Under the pieces are notes generated by a model. That model had not been told where the DNA came from and made no database searches. It saw only the letters and a list, made by a program, of their open reading frames with translations. From Tenodera sinensis (Eukaryota; Arthropoda; Insecta; Mantodea; Mantidae), in the NCBI GenBank assembly GCA_030765045.1, contig CM060963.1, forward strand, positions 114,498,235-114,562,234: a DNA stretch of 64,000 nt, read 5' to 3'. This document shows positions 49,797 to 59,559 of the stretch, piece after piece. The number at the start of each line of letters is the position of its first letter. The first letter of the stretch is position 1. Position numbers and translations under genes: made by a program.

Positions 49797-50560
49797 TTAA
49801 TGTCCAACAAATAATAATAAGCTAACCGAAAATACCGCAATAAAAAATGAAAAAAAGAAAAGGAAAGAAAAAGAAGATACAGGAGAGTGCTTCCGCATCT
49901 GCATGTAACCTTCGAACTGCCCACGAGGAAACCACTGATAAGTAAACATCTGTTGGATTAGTGTAAAGCAGATAGAAAAGCTACTTCTTATAATACTTCA
50001 GTATTGCATTATACTGAAGGGTTACTGTGCTTTCCAAATAATTTGTGATATAATACTTATTCAGAACATCCCGTGTAATATTTTTTTTACAAAACGTGGC
50101 AAAATTAAGGATTTTCTGTTACAGTTATGCTTCATAAACTACATTTAATTTAAAGAAGTGGTTGTAAAGTGCTGAGTAATGAACCATTTCTTGGTATTAT
50201 GAAGCTATCAATGCATTCCTTCATGGGGAGAGGTGTTTGCTCTCTTGCGAATTCTTTCTCGTTTTATTCTTAGAACCGGATCTTGTTCGCCTGTAATGCT
50301 ATAAGAAAAAATAAACCTTTAACTTAATTTTAGCTGTGTGTGATTGTTGTTTTGGAAAACAAAATCGAAATGCTTTCCAATAAGTAGAATGATACATAGC
50401 TTTAGAATCGTAAGCTATCCCAATATTCTGTTCTGCTTTCTTAGAGTGGATTATTGAAATACAGCAAATGTCAACAAACTCCAACAAACTGCTAACAGTT
50501 TTATAACGGTTGGCAACTGTTTCCAACTTTGCCTACACTTTCCACTCATTTTGAAATGTT
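49797..50560. other. AT-rich DNA without recognised features
   Basis: A 75-codon minus frame (50299-50526) shows no domain. Confidence 0.5.
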
Positions 50561-50564
50561 GAAA

Positions 50565-50935
50565 ACAATTTTTTTTTGCTTCAGGAATTGCCCATTTTTG
50601 CCAGTTCTCATTTTCTTTAGGAGTCCCACATTGTTCTTCTACGAGGATTGTCTTTATTAAAAGGGTATTCTTTGTTCACTCATTCTAATCATATGTTCTT
50701 TCCAATTCGTACATTTTCTTCTACTTTATGAAGTAACTTTTATATGCCTAATTCCCCTTGAATTGTTACATTTCTTATCAAATATCGTCTGGTACATTCT
50801 ATAATTCTTAAAAATCTCAATTCTGCAGCTTATATTTTGTTTTTATCTCGTTCTTTTAATGTCTATGCTTCCACACATAAGCACAGGAGCTTCCACAGTT
50901 GAAAAAATATCACAGCGCACCATGGATGGCGTCTT
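50565..50935 (-). mobile_element. LINE 3' end: reverse transcriptase C-terminus, broken
   Basis: Joined across frames on the minus strand it reads 'LLMCGS', 'KRTR*KQNISC' (where intact relatives have a 'kRD...iqaaEmrFLR' block), 'NVTIQGELGI', 'NWKEHMIRMSEQRIP' and 'RRNNVGLLKKMRTGKNGQFL'. These follow the C-terminal order of RTE-like LINEs. A short A-run (T-run at 50569-50578) is its probable tail. Confidence 0.75.
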
Positions 50936-50944
50936 TACAATTTG

Positions 50945-51385
50945 ATAAGGGTTTAGTAATAAAGTATGCATTTTGAATTTTCTTCTAATAGCCTGTGAAG
51001 TCCTTTTCATTCGGAATTATCTAATTTTGTATAACTAGTAAACCATAAGTAAAAGAGAAAAACTTCTTCTCTTTAAATATAGCTATCACTAAAACATTCA
51101 AATTCGTTTGAAATAATATATTTGGATTATAAACCCTTCCGAGATACTCCTCACAAATGGTTTCAATTGTTCAACAATTAGTCATGTTTTAAATTGCTGT
51201 CATTATTTGTGATGCCCTGGAAAGGGTGTAAAATTTCAGGACCTTCATAATTATAGTGATGCGCTTTTTAACCTTTTCACTATTGCTTGTTATTTGAGGA
51301 AGTGTTTTTATTTCACTAACAAGAAATAGGTAGAGAAACGGTCTTCATAAGAGTATTTTGTAGAAGCTATATAAAGTAAAAGGTA
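50945..51385 (-). repeat. Decayed family A segment (A14), reverse orientation
   Basis: In reverse it shows 'taccagttatacaaaatt', 'aggactt...ggctat' and 'ggagtatctcgg' type blocks in family A order. It is diverged and lacks both ends. Confidence 0.5.
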
Positions 51386-52046
51386 CTATCTTGTGAATAT
51401 AACAAATGGATTTTAGAATTATAATGTGTACTCTTCATTGTGTTCTTCTTCCAGACACCTCAAATTGTATTCTTTATCGCATGCATAATTGATAAATTTA
51501 GGTAAATAAAATAACTGAGTATAATAGCTAGCAACTTAGATGTATGTCGACACTTGCATAACCAATTTCCTTTTCTTTGCTACAAGGAAAAAAAAAACCC
51601 TTATTCTGACTTTATGTATATTTCAACAGTTTGTGGATTCTTCCTCTATCTTAGTGCTATAATTTTTTTATCAGATACAAAAGATCTCGGAAAGAGTGAA
51701 AGAGGACCTTACCTTAATAGGCGGAAATTACGCCAGTCTATCAACACCTAAGGCTGACTAATAAACACAGAAAGAAAGTATGTGGAAAACACATCAGTTC
51801 GACAACTTGTCTTGAGCTAGGCAGTAAAAATTTAAATCTAGCCGCTGACCGCTCCTTGGTATGTTGATATTAAACGTTTACTTTGTGAGTTTATCGACTC
51901 TGTACCTACATATACAAGAGTTTAATCATGGTTCATAATCTAAATAGGTATACAGTCTACATACGTACTAAGCCAACTACAAAGGAAACATTACTAGGCT
52001 TCCATGTCCTATTAGTCACATTGAAAACTATAATATTTACACAAAT
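51386..52046. other. AT-rich DNA without recognised features
   Basis: Nothing recognised. Confidence 0.5.
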
Positions 52047-52745
52047 GTGGTGGTAATAATAGTGATGATAGAGGTGGTGGTATTGGTGATGTTAGTGATT
52101 GTGGTATTAGTGGTTAGAGTGGTGGTGGTGGAGGTGGTGGTGGTGGTGGCGGTGGTGGCGGTGGTGGCGGTGGTGGTGGTGGCGATGGTGGTGGCGGTGG
52201 TGGTGGTGGTGGTTGTCGCGATGGTGGTGGCGGTGGCGGTGGTGGTGGTGGTGGTGGTGGCGGTGGTGGTGGTGGTGGCGATGGTGGTGGCGGTGGTGGT
52301 GGTGGTGGTGGTGGCGATGGTGGTGGCGGTGGTGGTGGTGGTGGTGGTGGTGGTGGCGGTGGTGGTGGTGGTGGCGATGGTGGTGGCGGTGGTGGTGGTG
52401 GTGGTGGTGGCGGTGGTGGTGGTGGTGGTGGCGGTGGTGGTGGTGGTGGCGATGGTGGTGGCGGTGGTGGCGGTGGTGGTGGTGGTGGCGATGGTGGTGG
52501 CGGTGGTGGTGGTGGTGGTGGTGGCGGTGGTGGTGTTGGTGGTGGTGGCGGTGGTGGTGGTGGTGGTGGTGGCGGTGGTGGTGGTGGTGGCGATGGTGGT
52601 GGCGGTGGTGGCGGTGGTGGTGGTGGCGGTGGTGGTGGTGGCGATGGTGGTGGCGGTGGTGGTGGTGGTGGTGGTGGTGGTGGTGGCGGTGGTGGTGCCG
52701 ACGGCGGTGGCGGTGGTGGTGGCGATGGTGGTGGTGATAGTTGTG
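52047..52745 (+). repeat. (GGT)n minisatellite-like tract with GCG and GAT interruptions, ~690 bp
   Basis: GGT repeats are punctuated by recurring 'ggcgatggtggtggcggtgg' units, at about 52180, 52278, 52313, 52373, 52448, 52487, 52589 and 52640. Spacings are multiples of three. Because phase is kept and no stop arises, frames of 286 codons (Val/Ala) and 174 codons (Trp/Arg) stay open. Neither looks like a gene. Confidence 0.95.
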
Positions 52746-54975
52746 ATGGTTATTGCCTCCTATTTTCTTAGCAATGCAACTACTACTAACACTTTCTGTA
52801 TTAGAAGTATCACATATTCTGGATTTTTCTTGTTACTTTTACATCCCTTTGAGAAGGTTGTAATACAGGCGGATACATTTTCGGTTTTAAACACTGTTTC
52901 TGTTTGAAGTTTTATTTTGATAATACAATTTTATCACAGCAAAAGACGTTGAAATTTGTACGATCAGCATTAAGTTTATCAGAGTATGTCATGTTTAATT
53001 GTCACACCTTTAAATGTCTCAGATACACCAGTAAATCTTCTTCAAAAACCTTCCACTGAGAGGAAGGGTACCGTTGAGTCAATGGGTGATACACACACGC
53101 TATTATTGACCTGGTCAGTCAAGGCACAGAATAGACAGTATACAGAAAGGAAAGCTTGAGTCGGCTCCTTTGATCTGCATGTACCCGTTGTGTTGCGCGC
53201 TTCGCCATATTGATACCAAGTAAACGAAGCGATTGCTGCTTCCTACCAAAGCTTGAAACAAACAGTTTTACGAAACCGAACTCTTAATCTAGCCGGCTAA
53301 ATGAAAACTTTTAAGAAAAGAAACGCTAATGAAACAGAATACCTATATGATTAACTCAGACCAATACAATTTATTTCCCCTCCAATGAAGAAGTTTACTC
53401 ACTAAAATGAGCCGGAATGACACATAATAATTCATATTGGGAACTGAAGGCATTCATGCGCTTACAAAAGGCGCCCTGTTCTTACAAAAAATTTCAAGGA
53501 AATTAAAATTTGTAAAACAATAACGCACGAAAGCAGAATGAAACCAACGAAATTTTGTTTTCTACTTATATGTATTAACAAAGGAAGCCCTAGTAATATG
53601 AAATACGTGGAAAATAGGCAGCAGTAATTAATAAGCAAGTGACTCATTAGCTGCTTTTATTTACCAGAAGAATAAAATGCACAAAATCTTGAATCAGAAT
53701 TTGCACACTATCAATCATAAAGTCTTGTCATACATAGCAAAAGAAGTAAATAAAACACAAATGTAGAGCATGTTGCAATAACATAAATCACAGCAGTAAC
53801 TTTACAGGATATATACTGCATGGCAAAAGTTAGGATTATTTTATATTAAGGGCTAAGGAGATCTAGGAATGGTCTTTTTATATCATATCTATTTGCACAA
53901 CAGAAAATAGTTACTATAAAACATACAATTGCATTTATTTTATTTCACCTTTTCACAATAAAGCAATAAAGTCTGTGCACATTTACATGACTTACTTTGC
54001 CAACATTAAACTATTGCAGCATTAAAGTAAAATAGTGTTCAGGCATGTCATTGTACTTTTGTCTTGCTTGTTTAATGTGAATTTATGAAGCAACTACGCA
54101 GCAAATCATAGTATTCATAGATGTGTTATTTTTATTAATTTGTAATTTTTTTCAGTTTTCTTTTCTTTTTTAAATCTCTATTCACAAACTTTAAGGGTAG
54201 GAGTATCCTCCCTGTTTACCTTGTATTCCTGGGTAAAATACATTAACAATTATGCACAAATTGCTGTGATTCTGAAATAACACTTAACTAATAGCAAGTT
54301 ATAAATATATATTACGTTGTTCACTTACCGTTGTTCATCTTTTGGAAAGCTGAAAAAGCTTATGTCCCTGTTTGTAATTGAATTATTTCTGCGGTTTGGT
54401 GTCGAACACCATCGACTGCCTTTTCTCTTACTGTTGTTCATTATAACCACGGCGAAGCTTAAAATACATTAACACATATTTACACCTTTTACAGTAGGCA
54501 TATAAAACAATTTTTCAGTTGTAGATATGCCCAGCAGCTAATATGTTCAAGGTGAAATAAACGCAACGTATCCATTCGCTTTGGCTCCAACACACCTGTT
54601 TACTCGGTTTACTTCGCGCATGCGCACTAAATTTTGGCGCATGGATTTCAGCTGAGTTTCCTTTCTGTATACTCCCTATTCTGTGGTCAAGGATTGGTAG
54701 CGAATATGAGTAATGGGATAAAGAAGGCATGTGCAGTATATTCTGAGTGCAGCTGCAAATAAACATAAAATGTATCAAAGGCAAGGTGTCTATCCAGGAG
54801 GTACTAGAACCCGGCTGCAATAGCAATGCAGTCATAAATTATTTTGTCCTTTTGCTCTGACAGATATATAAGAAAATGACAGTGGTGCCATTGAGGGGAA
54901 ACAGGGCGTTACATTTCCTCCTTTCTGGTTACCCATCGCTCGTTACGTAATAGATATGAGGGCAAGGAAGAATGC
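52746..54975. other. AT-rich DNA without recognised features
   Basis: A 106-codon minus frame (54515-54835) shows no domain. Nothing else was identified. Confidence 0.45.
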
Positions 54976-55085
54976 TGGGTACCATTCCCGTTAGAAAGCT
55001 ACGTAGGCTTTCACGGCCGGCGTCTAAATTGTAGAATGAAGTATCTTCCGGGCTGTTATGCCGTGGTCTGCTGGAGATCTGTCTT

Positions 55086-55126
55086 CCAGACGTTTCGTTT
55101 ACAACTGCGGTAAACATCCTCAGTGG
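55086..55126 (-). ncRNA. Hammerhead-ribozyme-like motif, copy 1
   Basis: Same core as the copy at 55542 in reverse complement. Sequence identical through core and stem II. Confidence 0.4.
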
Positions 55127-55334
55127 CGCTGTCGAAGTCTCCTCGTGGAAGGTATCACTGCGACTGATGCGTCTACTGTCTGTGGCGCTCCATTTATACT
55201 ATCTGTGGCGCCACAGACAGTCGACGGGTACCATTCCCGTTAGAAAGCTACGTAGGATTTCACGGCCGGCGTCTAAATTGTAGAATGAAGTATCTTCCGG
55301 GCTGTTATGCCGTGGTCTGCTGGAGATCTGTCTT

Positions 55335-55375
55335 CCAGACGTTTCGTTTACAACTGCGGTAAACATCCTCAGTGG
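55335..55375 (-). ncRNA. Hammerhead-ribozyme-like motif, copy 2
   Basis: Same core as the copy at 55542 in reverse complement. It is the left arm partner of the near-perfect inverted duplication. Confidence 0.4.
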
Positions 55376-55541
55376 CGTTGTCGAAGTCTCCTCGTGGAAG
55401 GTATCACTGCGACTGATGCGTCGACTGTCTGTGGCGCTCCATTTATACTGTCTGTGGCGCTCCATTTATACTGTCTGTGGCGCCACAGGCAGTCGACGCA
55501 TCAGTCGCAGTGATACCTTCCACGAGGAGACTTCGACAACG

Positions 55542-55582
55542 CCACTGAGGATGTTTACCGCAGTTGTAAACGAAACGTCTGG
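55542..55582 (+). ncRNA. Hammerhead-ribozyme-like motif, copy 3
   Basis: Order along the strand: CCA (stem I 5' side, 55542-55544); CUGAGGA (matches core CUGANGA, 55545-55551); one extra U; GUUUAC/GUAAAC (a perfect 6 bp stem II, 55553-55558 and 55566-55571, loop CGCAGUU); GAAAC (55572-55576); the GUC cleavage triplet (55577-55579); UGG (stem I 3' side). Stem III would be two base pairs with no loop, so cleavage would need a dimer, as known for minimal hammerheads in Penelope-like elements and retrozymes. The extra U before stem II departs from the consensus and may impair activity. Confidence 0.45.
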
Positions 55583-55650
55583 AAGACAGATCTCCAGCAG
55601 ACCACGGCATAACAGCCCGGAAGATACTTCATTCTACAATTCCCGTTAGA

Positions 55651-56540
55651 ATTTGTAACGGTACATGTTGACACCTGACATTGACTTCCTTATCTTGTGA
55701 AACTCAAAGCGGTCCCACGCATCGCATTAGCTAGTGCCATATCACCTTTATGCTGTACAGCCACGTCACTAAGTCAAAGCGAGTGGAGGGGGGGGGGGAT
55801 GAGAATGATCCGCGGTGTCGCCTATTGGCGCTTCTGATCTATACGAAACAGACAGCTTTGTGCAACAGAGTGAAATATCTGTTTTCGTCATATAATAATA
55901 CATTATGTACAATATGTATTTAACAAATCTATTACCTAAATTAATGACAGAGCATGTAAGTTAACAAATTAAGCTGTTGAATGTACATACAAAAATGTAA
56001 AATAGCAGGATAAAACAAGAATGATTGAAAGTAAAGGTTCATAATAATCAGAATACAAATTCACTGTAACACCTGGTTAACAAATGATACTTCAAACTCT
56101 GTATTGAGTCTTTTAATGCTATGAGGCCAACTTCTACACAAAGCTGCTTATAGATGAAAACTGTTGACAGAATCCCAGAAGTTGTTTTGGGATTGTTTCA
56201 AGATTGTGCTGATATGTTTACGAGGGCTGGAAAGAAATAATTGGCAACATACAAATCTTGTGTGAATTTTTTATTGTACAATTATGATACTTCTACAGGC
56301 TACCACTTGTTGCGCTCGTTGGCAGATATGGGGAAGTCGCAGGTACTAGCAGCGGTGATCTCTTTGTTGATGTCTGCAAGAAAGTGCCCTATTACTCGAA
56401 GTATGCCGCAATCCAACGTGTCAGTACGACATAACCTCACTCTCACATGCTTCACGTAGCCCAGAGTGACATTCCCTAACGTTTTTTCAACGGGTAACTC
56501 CGATATTTATCCGTTTCCAACTTGGTAAACACTCACTTTA
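55651..56540. other. Unassigned DNA
   Basis: A G-run lies at 55789-55797. A 72-codon plus frame (56241-56459) shows no domain. Confidence 0.5.
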
Positions 56541-56716
56541 GGTTTTTTTTTAATTTAACTTTTTTTTTTTTTTTTTTTTTTTAAATTAACTACTTAACTA
56601 ATTTTATTTCTGGGGTGACTGTTTATTTGTACAGTGGTGGTGTTAGTCCGGTACCGCCGAAGCAAACCGGATGATTGTGGGTAAAATATTAAAGTTGGGT
56701 CATTGGCTTAGGCAGG

Positions 56717-58441
56717 TCAGGTATCATGGCGGTGCCCTGACACTGACCTGCGGTTTGGGGGGAAGTTTGGTCGTACTGAAGGACCGATTGGAGGACCGAC
56801 TGGAGGTATGGGGAGTGTCACTAACAGCAAAATCTGAGTAAGTGAAGTCTGTAGTGATGATGTGTGTCCTTGTAGAATTTCTTCTAATGTCTTATGGACC
56901 TTGTGAAAGCGTGAGTCATTGATGTAAGTGACCACTTTCTCCAGCTGTTTGTTGAAGTGGTCTCGGAGGCTATTGTTGTCTTGATGAACTGTGGCAGGTA
57001 GCGTTGTTTGCAGGTTATGGGTGGCATCCTTAACGTCCTCGAGAGCACGAGTCAGGGCTGTCTCCCATGCTGCAACCCGGTCGGTGAGAGTCTGGAGTGT
57101 GTCTTGTATTTTCTGTAGTGCGGCGGTGTTGTTGAGTACAGCGGTGTAAAGTTCTGTGCGAAGTGACGTCAAACGGCCAGTTGTGGAGTTGTGTTGCTCG
57201 CGTCCTGCATCAATGGCGTCTTGCAGTTGAGTTTGGACAGTAGCAGTAGAGTTGGCTATGGTGGACTCGGCGGCGGTAAGTTGAAGTAAGGTCTCGTCGA
57301 TTTTGTTAAGTCTTTGGTGAAGATGATGGACGTCGTGGCGGATGTCCTCTGTTTCGTTCCTGGGCAGTGATGCACTTGCAGTGGCGGCGAAGGTTGGAGT
57401 GTACTGTTGTGCTGGTGAAGATACTGCGTTGGTTGGTGCTAGACGGCGAGGAGGCTGTGAGACTGCGGTGGCTGGTGTTGGTTGGCGAAGAGGCTGTGAA
57501 TCTGCGGTGGCTGGTGCTGGTTGCAATGTCGAAGCTCTTGGGTAACATGGGCACTGCGCCTGGCCTGTGAAATGGCCGAAGCCATTACAGGTGGCGCAGT
57601 ACCGACGTCTTCTGCGTAGGTCGTGGCTGGTGCAGTCCTGTGTGAGGCACTGGGCCCCACAATAGTGGCACCTAGGAGCAGCGTTGCATGTGGTGACGTC
57701 ATGACCAAAGAGACAGCATCGGCGGCAGGGCACTCGTTTGGTGGTTCTGGCTGGCTCGACGAGCAGGCATCGCCCGAGTAGGGTTAGACCCGTCCTCAAG
57801 GCGGCTTCGCTGTCGGTGGTGTCTGCGAGGACGATTCGAAGAAGTGGTGAAGGTCCCTGAGAGGTGATGATGCGAGTGGCCCTCACTGCAGAGGGCCACT
57901 TCTGTCTTGCTGCGTGTAGAACATGTCTCTCAGGGATATTTCGAGGCACTCCTCGTATAATAACACTGGTCCCCTGGAAGGGACCAGAGTGTGCAGGTGG
58001 CGATGGTGAGTTGTCCGGGAGATGGACGGTAGACTGTAGTGACGAAGCCGGCAATCCCGGGACTGGCACTCCCACTACCATTCCCGGGGAGCTGACTCTC
58101 TGACTTGGCGATTGGTTCTCTAGCTGCGGTGTAGTGGCGCTAGGTGTGGCTCCGGACGGAACTACGGCGACTGCGCTGACTGCCTCAAAATTTTCTGGTG
58201 TGGCGATGCTTTCAGTGTATATAGTGTCAAAACTGTAAATAGTGTAGTGCGCTGGGACGCATATTTCTGGTGTGCCCAGTGAAGATGTGTGTGTATGTGT
58301 GTACGAGTGTGTGTGTGGGTGAATGCGTGCGTGTATGTGTCTGTATATAATTTGTAAATATGTACATATGTATATATAACCCAAAGACGAAACAGACAAA
58401 AGACAAAAGAAAACTATTCTTCGTGACCTACAGATGGTCAC
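56717..58441 (-). CDS. Gag/ORF1-like protein with RRM-like (PRE_C2HC) domain and three zinc knuckles
   Basis: 574 codons, open throughout. Residues 1-95 are probably not native, because that stretch reads through HTHT-type repeat DNA and a LINE 3' end. Residues 100-155 are Pro/Ser-rich. Residues ~157-235 ('SVIIRGVPRNIPERHVLHAA' onward, then 'LLGRCLLVEPARTTKRVPCR') match the domain associated with zinc fingers in Jockey- and I-type LINE ORF1 proteins. Three knuckles follow: C239-C242-H247-C252; C258-C261-C265-C270 (Cys where His is usual); C282-C285-H290-C297. A Pro/Ala-rich linker (300-360) and a long polar helical, probably coiled-coil, region (362-530) complete it. Such proteins coat retrotransposon RNA and carry it to the nucleus. 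Three knuckles before a coiled coil is an unusual order, since knuckles are commonly near the C-terminus. A partner reverse transcriptase is absent. Confidence 0.75.
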   Translation of the reverse strand: MTICRSRRIVFFCLLSVSSLGYIYICTYLQIIYRHIHARIHPHTHSYTHTHTSSLGTPEICVPAHYTIYSFDTIYTESIATPENFEAVSAVAVVPSGATPSATTPQLENQSPSQRVSSPGMVVGVPVPGLPASSLQSTVHLPDNSPSPPAHSGPFQGTSVIIRGVPRNIPERHVLHAARQKWPSAVRATRIITSQGPSPLLRIVLADTTDSEAALRTGLTLLGRCLLVEPARTTKRVPCRRCCLFGHDVTTCNAAPRCHYCGAQCLTQDCTSHDLRRRRRYCATCNGFGHFTGQAQCPCYPRASTLQPAPATADSQPLRQPTPATAVSQPPRRLAPTNAVSSPAQQYTPTFAATASASLPRNETEDIRHDVHHLHQRLNKIDETLLQLTAAESTIANSTATVQTQLQDAIDAGREQHNSTTGRLTSLRTELYTAVLNNTAALQKIQDTLQTLTDRVAAWETALTRALEDVKDATHNLQTTLPATVHQDNNSLRDHFNKQLEKVVTYINDSRFHKVHKTLEEILQGHTSSLQTSLTQILLLVTLPIPPVGPPIGPSVRPNFPPNRRSVSGHRHDT

Positions 58442-58580
58442 CGTATGGGTTTTTGTATATAGCGAAAACTGTAAATATAAACAAAGTCAACTGTAAATCA
58501 ATGTAAATATAGCCTGTAAGCCGGGCCCAATGTACCGGCACCAGGCCAATACTTTTACAATAAATAACTTGAACTTGAAC
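58190..58580 (+). mobile_element. 3' end of another LINE inserted against the gag gene
   Basis: On the plus strand 'gtaagccgggcccaatgtac' and 'ccggcaccaggccaatactt' lead to 'aataaataacttgaacttga' at 58560-58579. This is a poly(A) signal followed by a short (GAACTT)n tail, typical of some LINE 3' ends. It includes a GT-rich stretch (58285-58345). It separates the basic start peptide from the gag body on the opposite strand. The left boundary is uncertain. An 8 bp 'ttcccggg' occurs at both 58081 and 58584 and could be coincidence. Confidence 0.5.
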
Positions 58581-58686
58581 AGGTTCCCGGGACGATGAGG
58601 CTCCATTGCCTGGTGTAGACGGCGATTTCCTGCGCTGCTTTCTTCTTCCCATGACGACTTCCACCGAACCCCCATCCCGTTTAGGA

Positions 58687-58804
58687 GTCGGTCTGGGTGG
58701 CTCAGTTGGTTAGACGCTGGCCTACTGATCTCAAGGTTGCGGATTTAAATCCGGCGCAGATCAATGGATTTTAAGTGTGCTTAAAAACGACAATTCCATG
58801 TCAG
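58687..58804 (+). mobile_element. tRNA-derived SINE, family S1, 3' truncated
   Basis: The head 'ggtctgggtggctcagttgg' and the B-box 'gcggatttaaatccgg' (mutated) are followed by the body up to 'ttccatgtcag', where it is cut by CAGTGG, the probable left end of the hAT element. Confidence 0.88.
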
Positions 58805-59559
58805 CAGTGGTTTAGTAGGAAAATATTTTCTCGCTTTAAAATGACGCAACGTTTTTACATTCAGTAAGAAAATCGTTTGTAATCTATACATAGCACTGAA
58901 ACGTCATGGGTGTACTCTAGTGGACTAATATCGAACCTTACTGTTTTATGTTCATAAAACAATGCCGCTTTTACACTCCTGGGCGGTTTTCTGGTTCTCT
59001 ACGGTTGGCTACACTGCTATTGAATTCGGAGAGCGGGAAGTGAACACAACTTTCTTCCACTAGTTACATTTGTGTTTTATTTTATATTTTGCTCAATGTG
59101 TTACTGTGAAGCAGATATTATGGAATCTATCTGCAGTTAATGATCAGTAGCCCCGCAGTACCTTTCAAATTTTCCTCTGACTGTGAAAGTGAGTTGGGAC
59201 CATGAGTTTGCTTAAGTAGCTGGGTTAAAAAAAAACATGCTGGGGATGAAGATGGAGACTCAAAGAATACCAGAAAGATGTGTGATGGCTCAAGTGAAAA
59301 CGAAACTGGATGGAGTTCCGAGAACATTAGTTTCATTAAAGACGTGAGTATAACGACAGAGCCTGGCTGAATGTTGCTGAAACGTGTGATGCAGATTCAA
59401 GGGATAATCTAGGTTATGGTCTTACACCTTTTACCTTCGACTATGAAATTCAAGGACCCAGCTACCGAAAACAAGATTTTCCAGACTGTTGGAACCAGTC
59501 TCAGTACTGTTATTCTCTGTCAGAGCACAAGTGGTAATTTGCAGAAAATAAAAATGTAG

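Larger units (their letters stand above)
55281..55640. repeat. Near-perfect inverted duplication, arms ~158 bp
   Basis: The left arm 55281-55438 and right arm 55480-55640 are reverse complements with very few differences (for example ctgtctg against ctgcctg). The centre is ~41 bp and contains repeats of 'ctgtctgtggcgctccattt'. The transcript or single strand would form a long hairpin. Confidence 0.9.
54978..55650. mobile_element. Tandem plus inverted copies of a ~250 bp unit with hammerhead-like core (Penelope-like or retrozyme type)
   Basis: Two direct copies start near 54978 and 55227, a period of ~249 bp. A third, inverted copy occupies 55480-55650. The minus strand of copies 1 and 2 and the plus strand of copy 3 carry 'ccactgaggatgtttaccgc' followed by 'agttgtaaacgaaacgtctg', which fits a hammerhead ribozyme fold (see separate entries). 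Direct tandem units carrying hammerheads are typical of the pseudo-LTRs of Penelope-like elements and of retrozymes. No reverse transcriptase or GIY-YIG frame is present here, so the class is inferred. The short frames here ('MFTAVVNETSGRQISSRPRH') are parts of the repeat. Confidence 0.65.
56543..58680 (-). mobile_element. LINE-like retroelement copy with gag/ORF1 only and a poly(A) end
   Basis: On the minus strand the order is: a short basic N-terminal peptide start ('MGRRKQRRKSPSTPGNGASS' from 58664), an interruption by foreign sequence, a long gag frame ending at 56717, a ~110 bp 3' UTR, AATAAA-type signals (56609-56604 and near 56627), then A23 (T-run 56560-56582). No endonuclease or reverse transcriptase frame exists between the gag stop and the poly(A). 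It therefore looks like a complete 3' end of a gag-only transcript, or an element that lost ORF2. The region is GC-richer than its surroundings. Confidence 0.7.

Noticed and set aside
52047..52907. 286-codon Val/Ala-rich and 174-codon Trp/Arg-rich frames
   Set aside because: Produced by the GGT minisatellite. A three-base period keeps frames open without selection.
54929..55649. Repeated small protein 'MFTAVVNETSGRQISSRPRH...' as a gene family
   Set aside because: It is the translation of the same ~250 bp repeat unit in three copies. The shared structure is better explained at the RNA level.
57342..58103. Plus-strand and alternative minus-strand frames of 60-90 codons over the gag gene
   Set aside because: GC-rich shadows of the 574-codon gag frame.
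58081..58591. 8 bp ttcccggg direct repeat as target duplication of the LINE tail in gag
   Set aside because: CCCGGG-type words are common in this GC-rich stretch, and the implied element start would include sequence that reads as gag. Not strong enough to use as a boundary.
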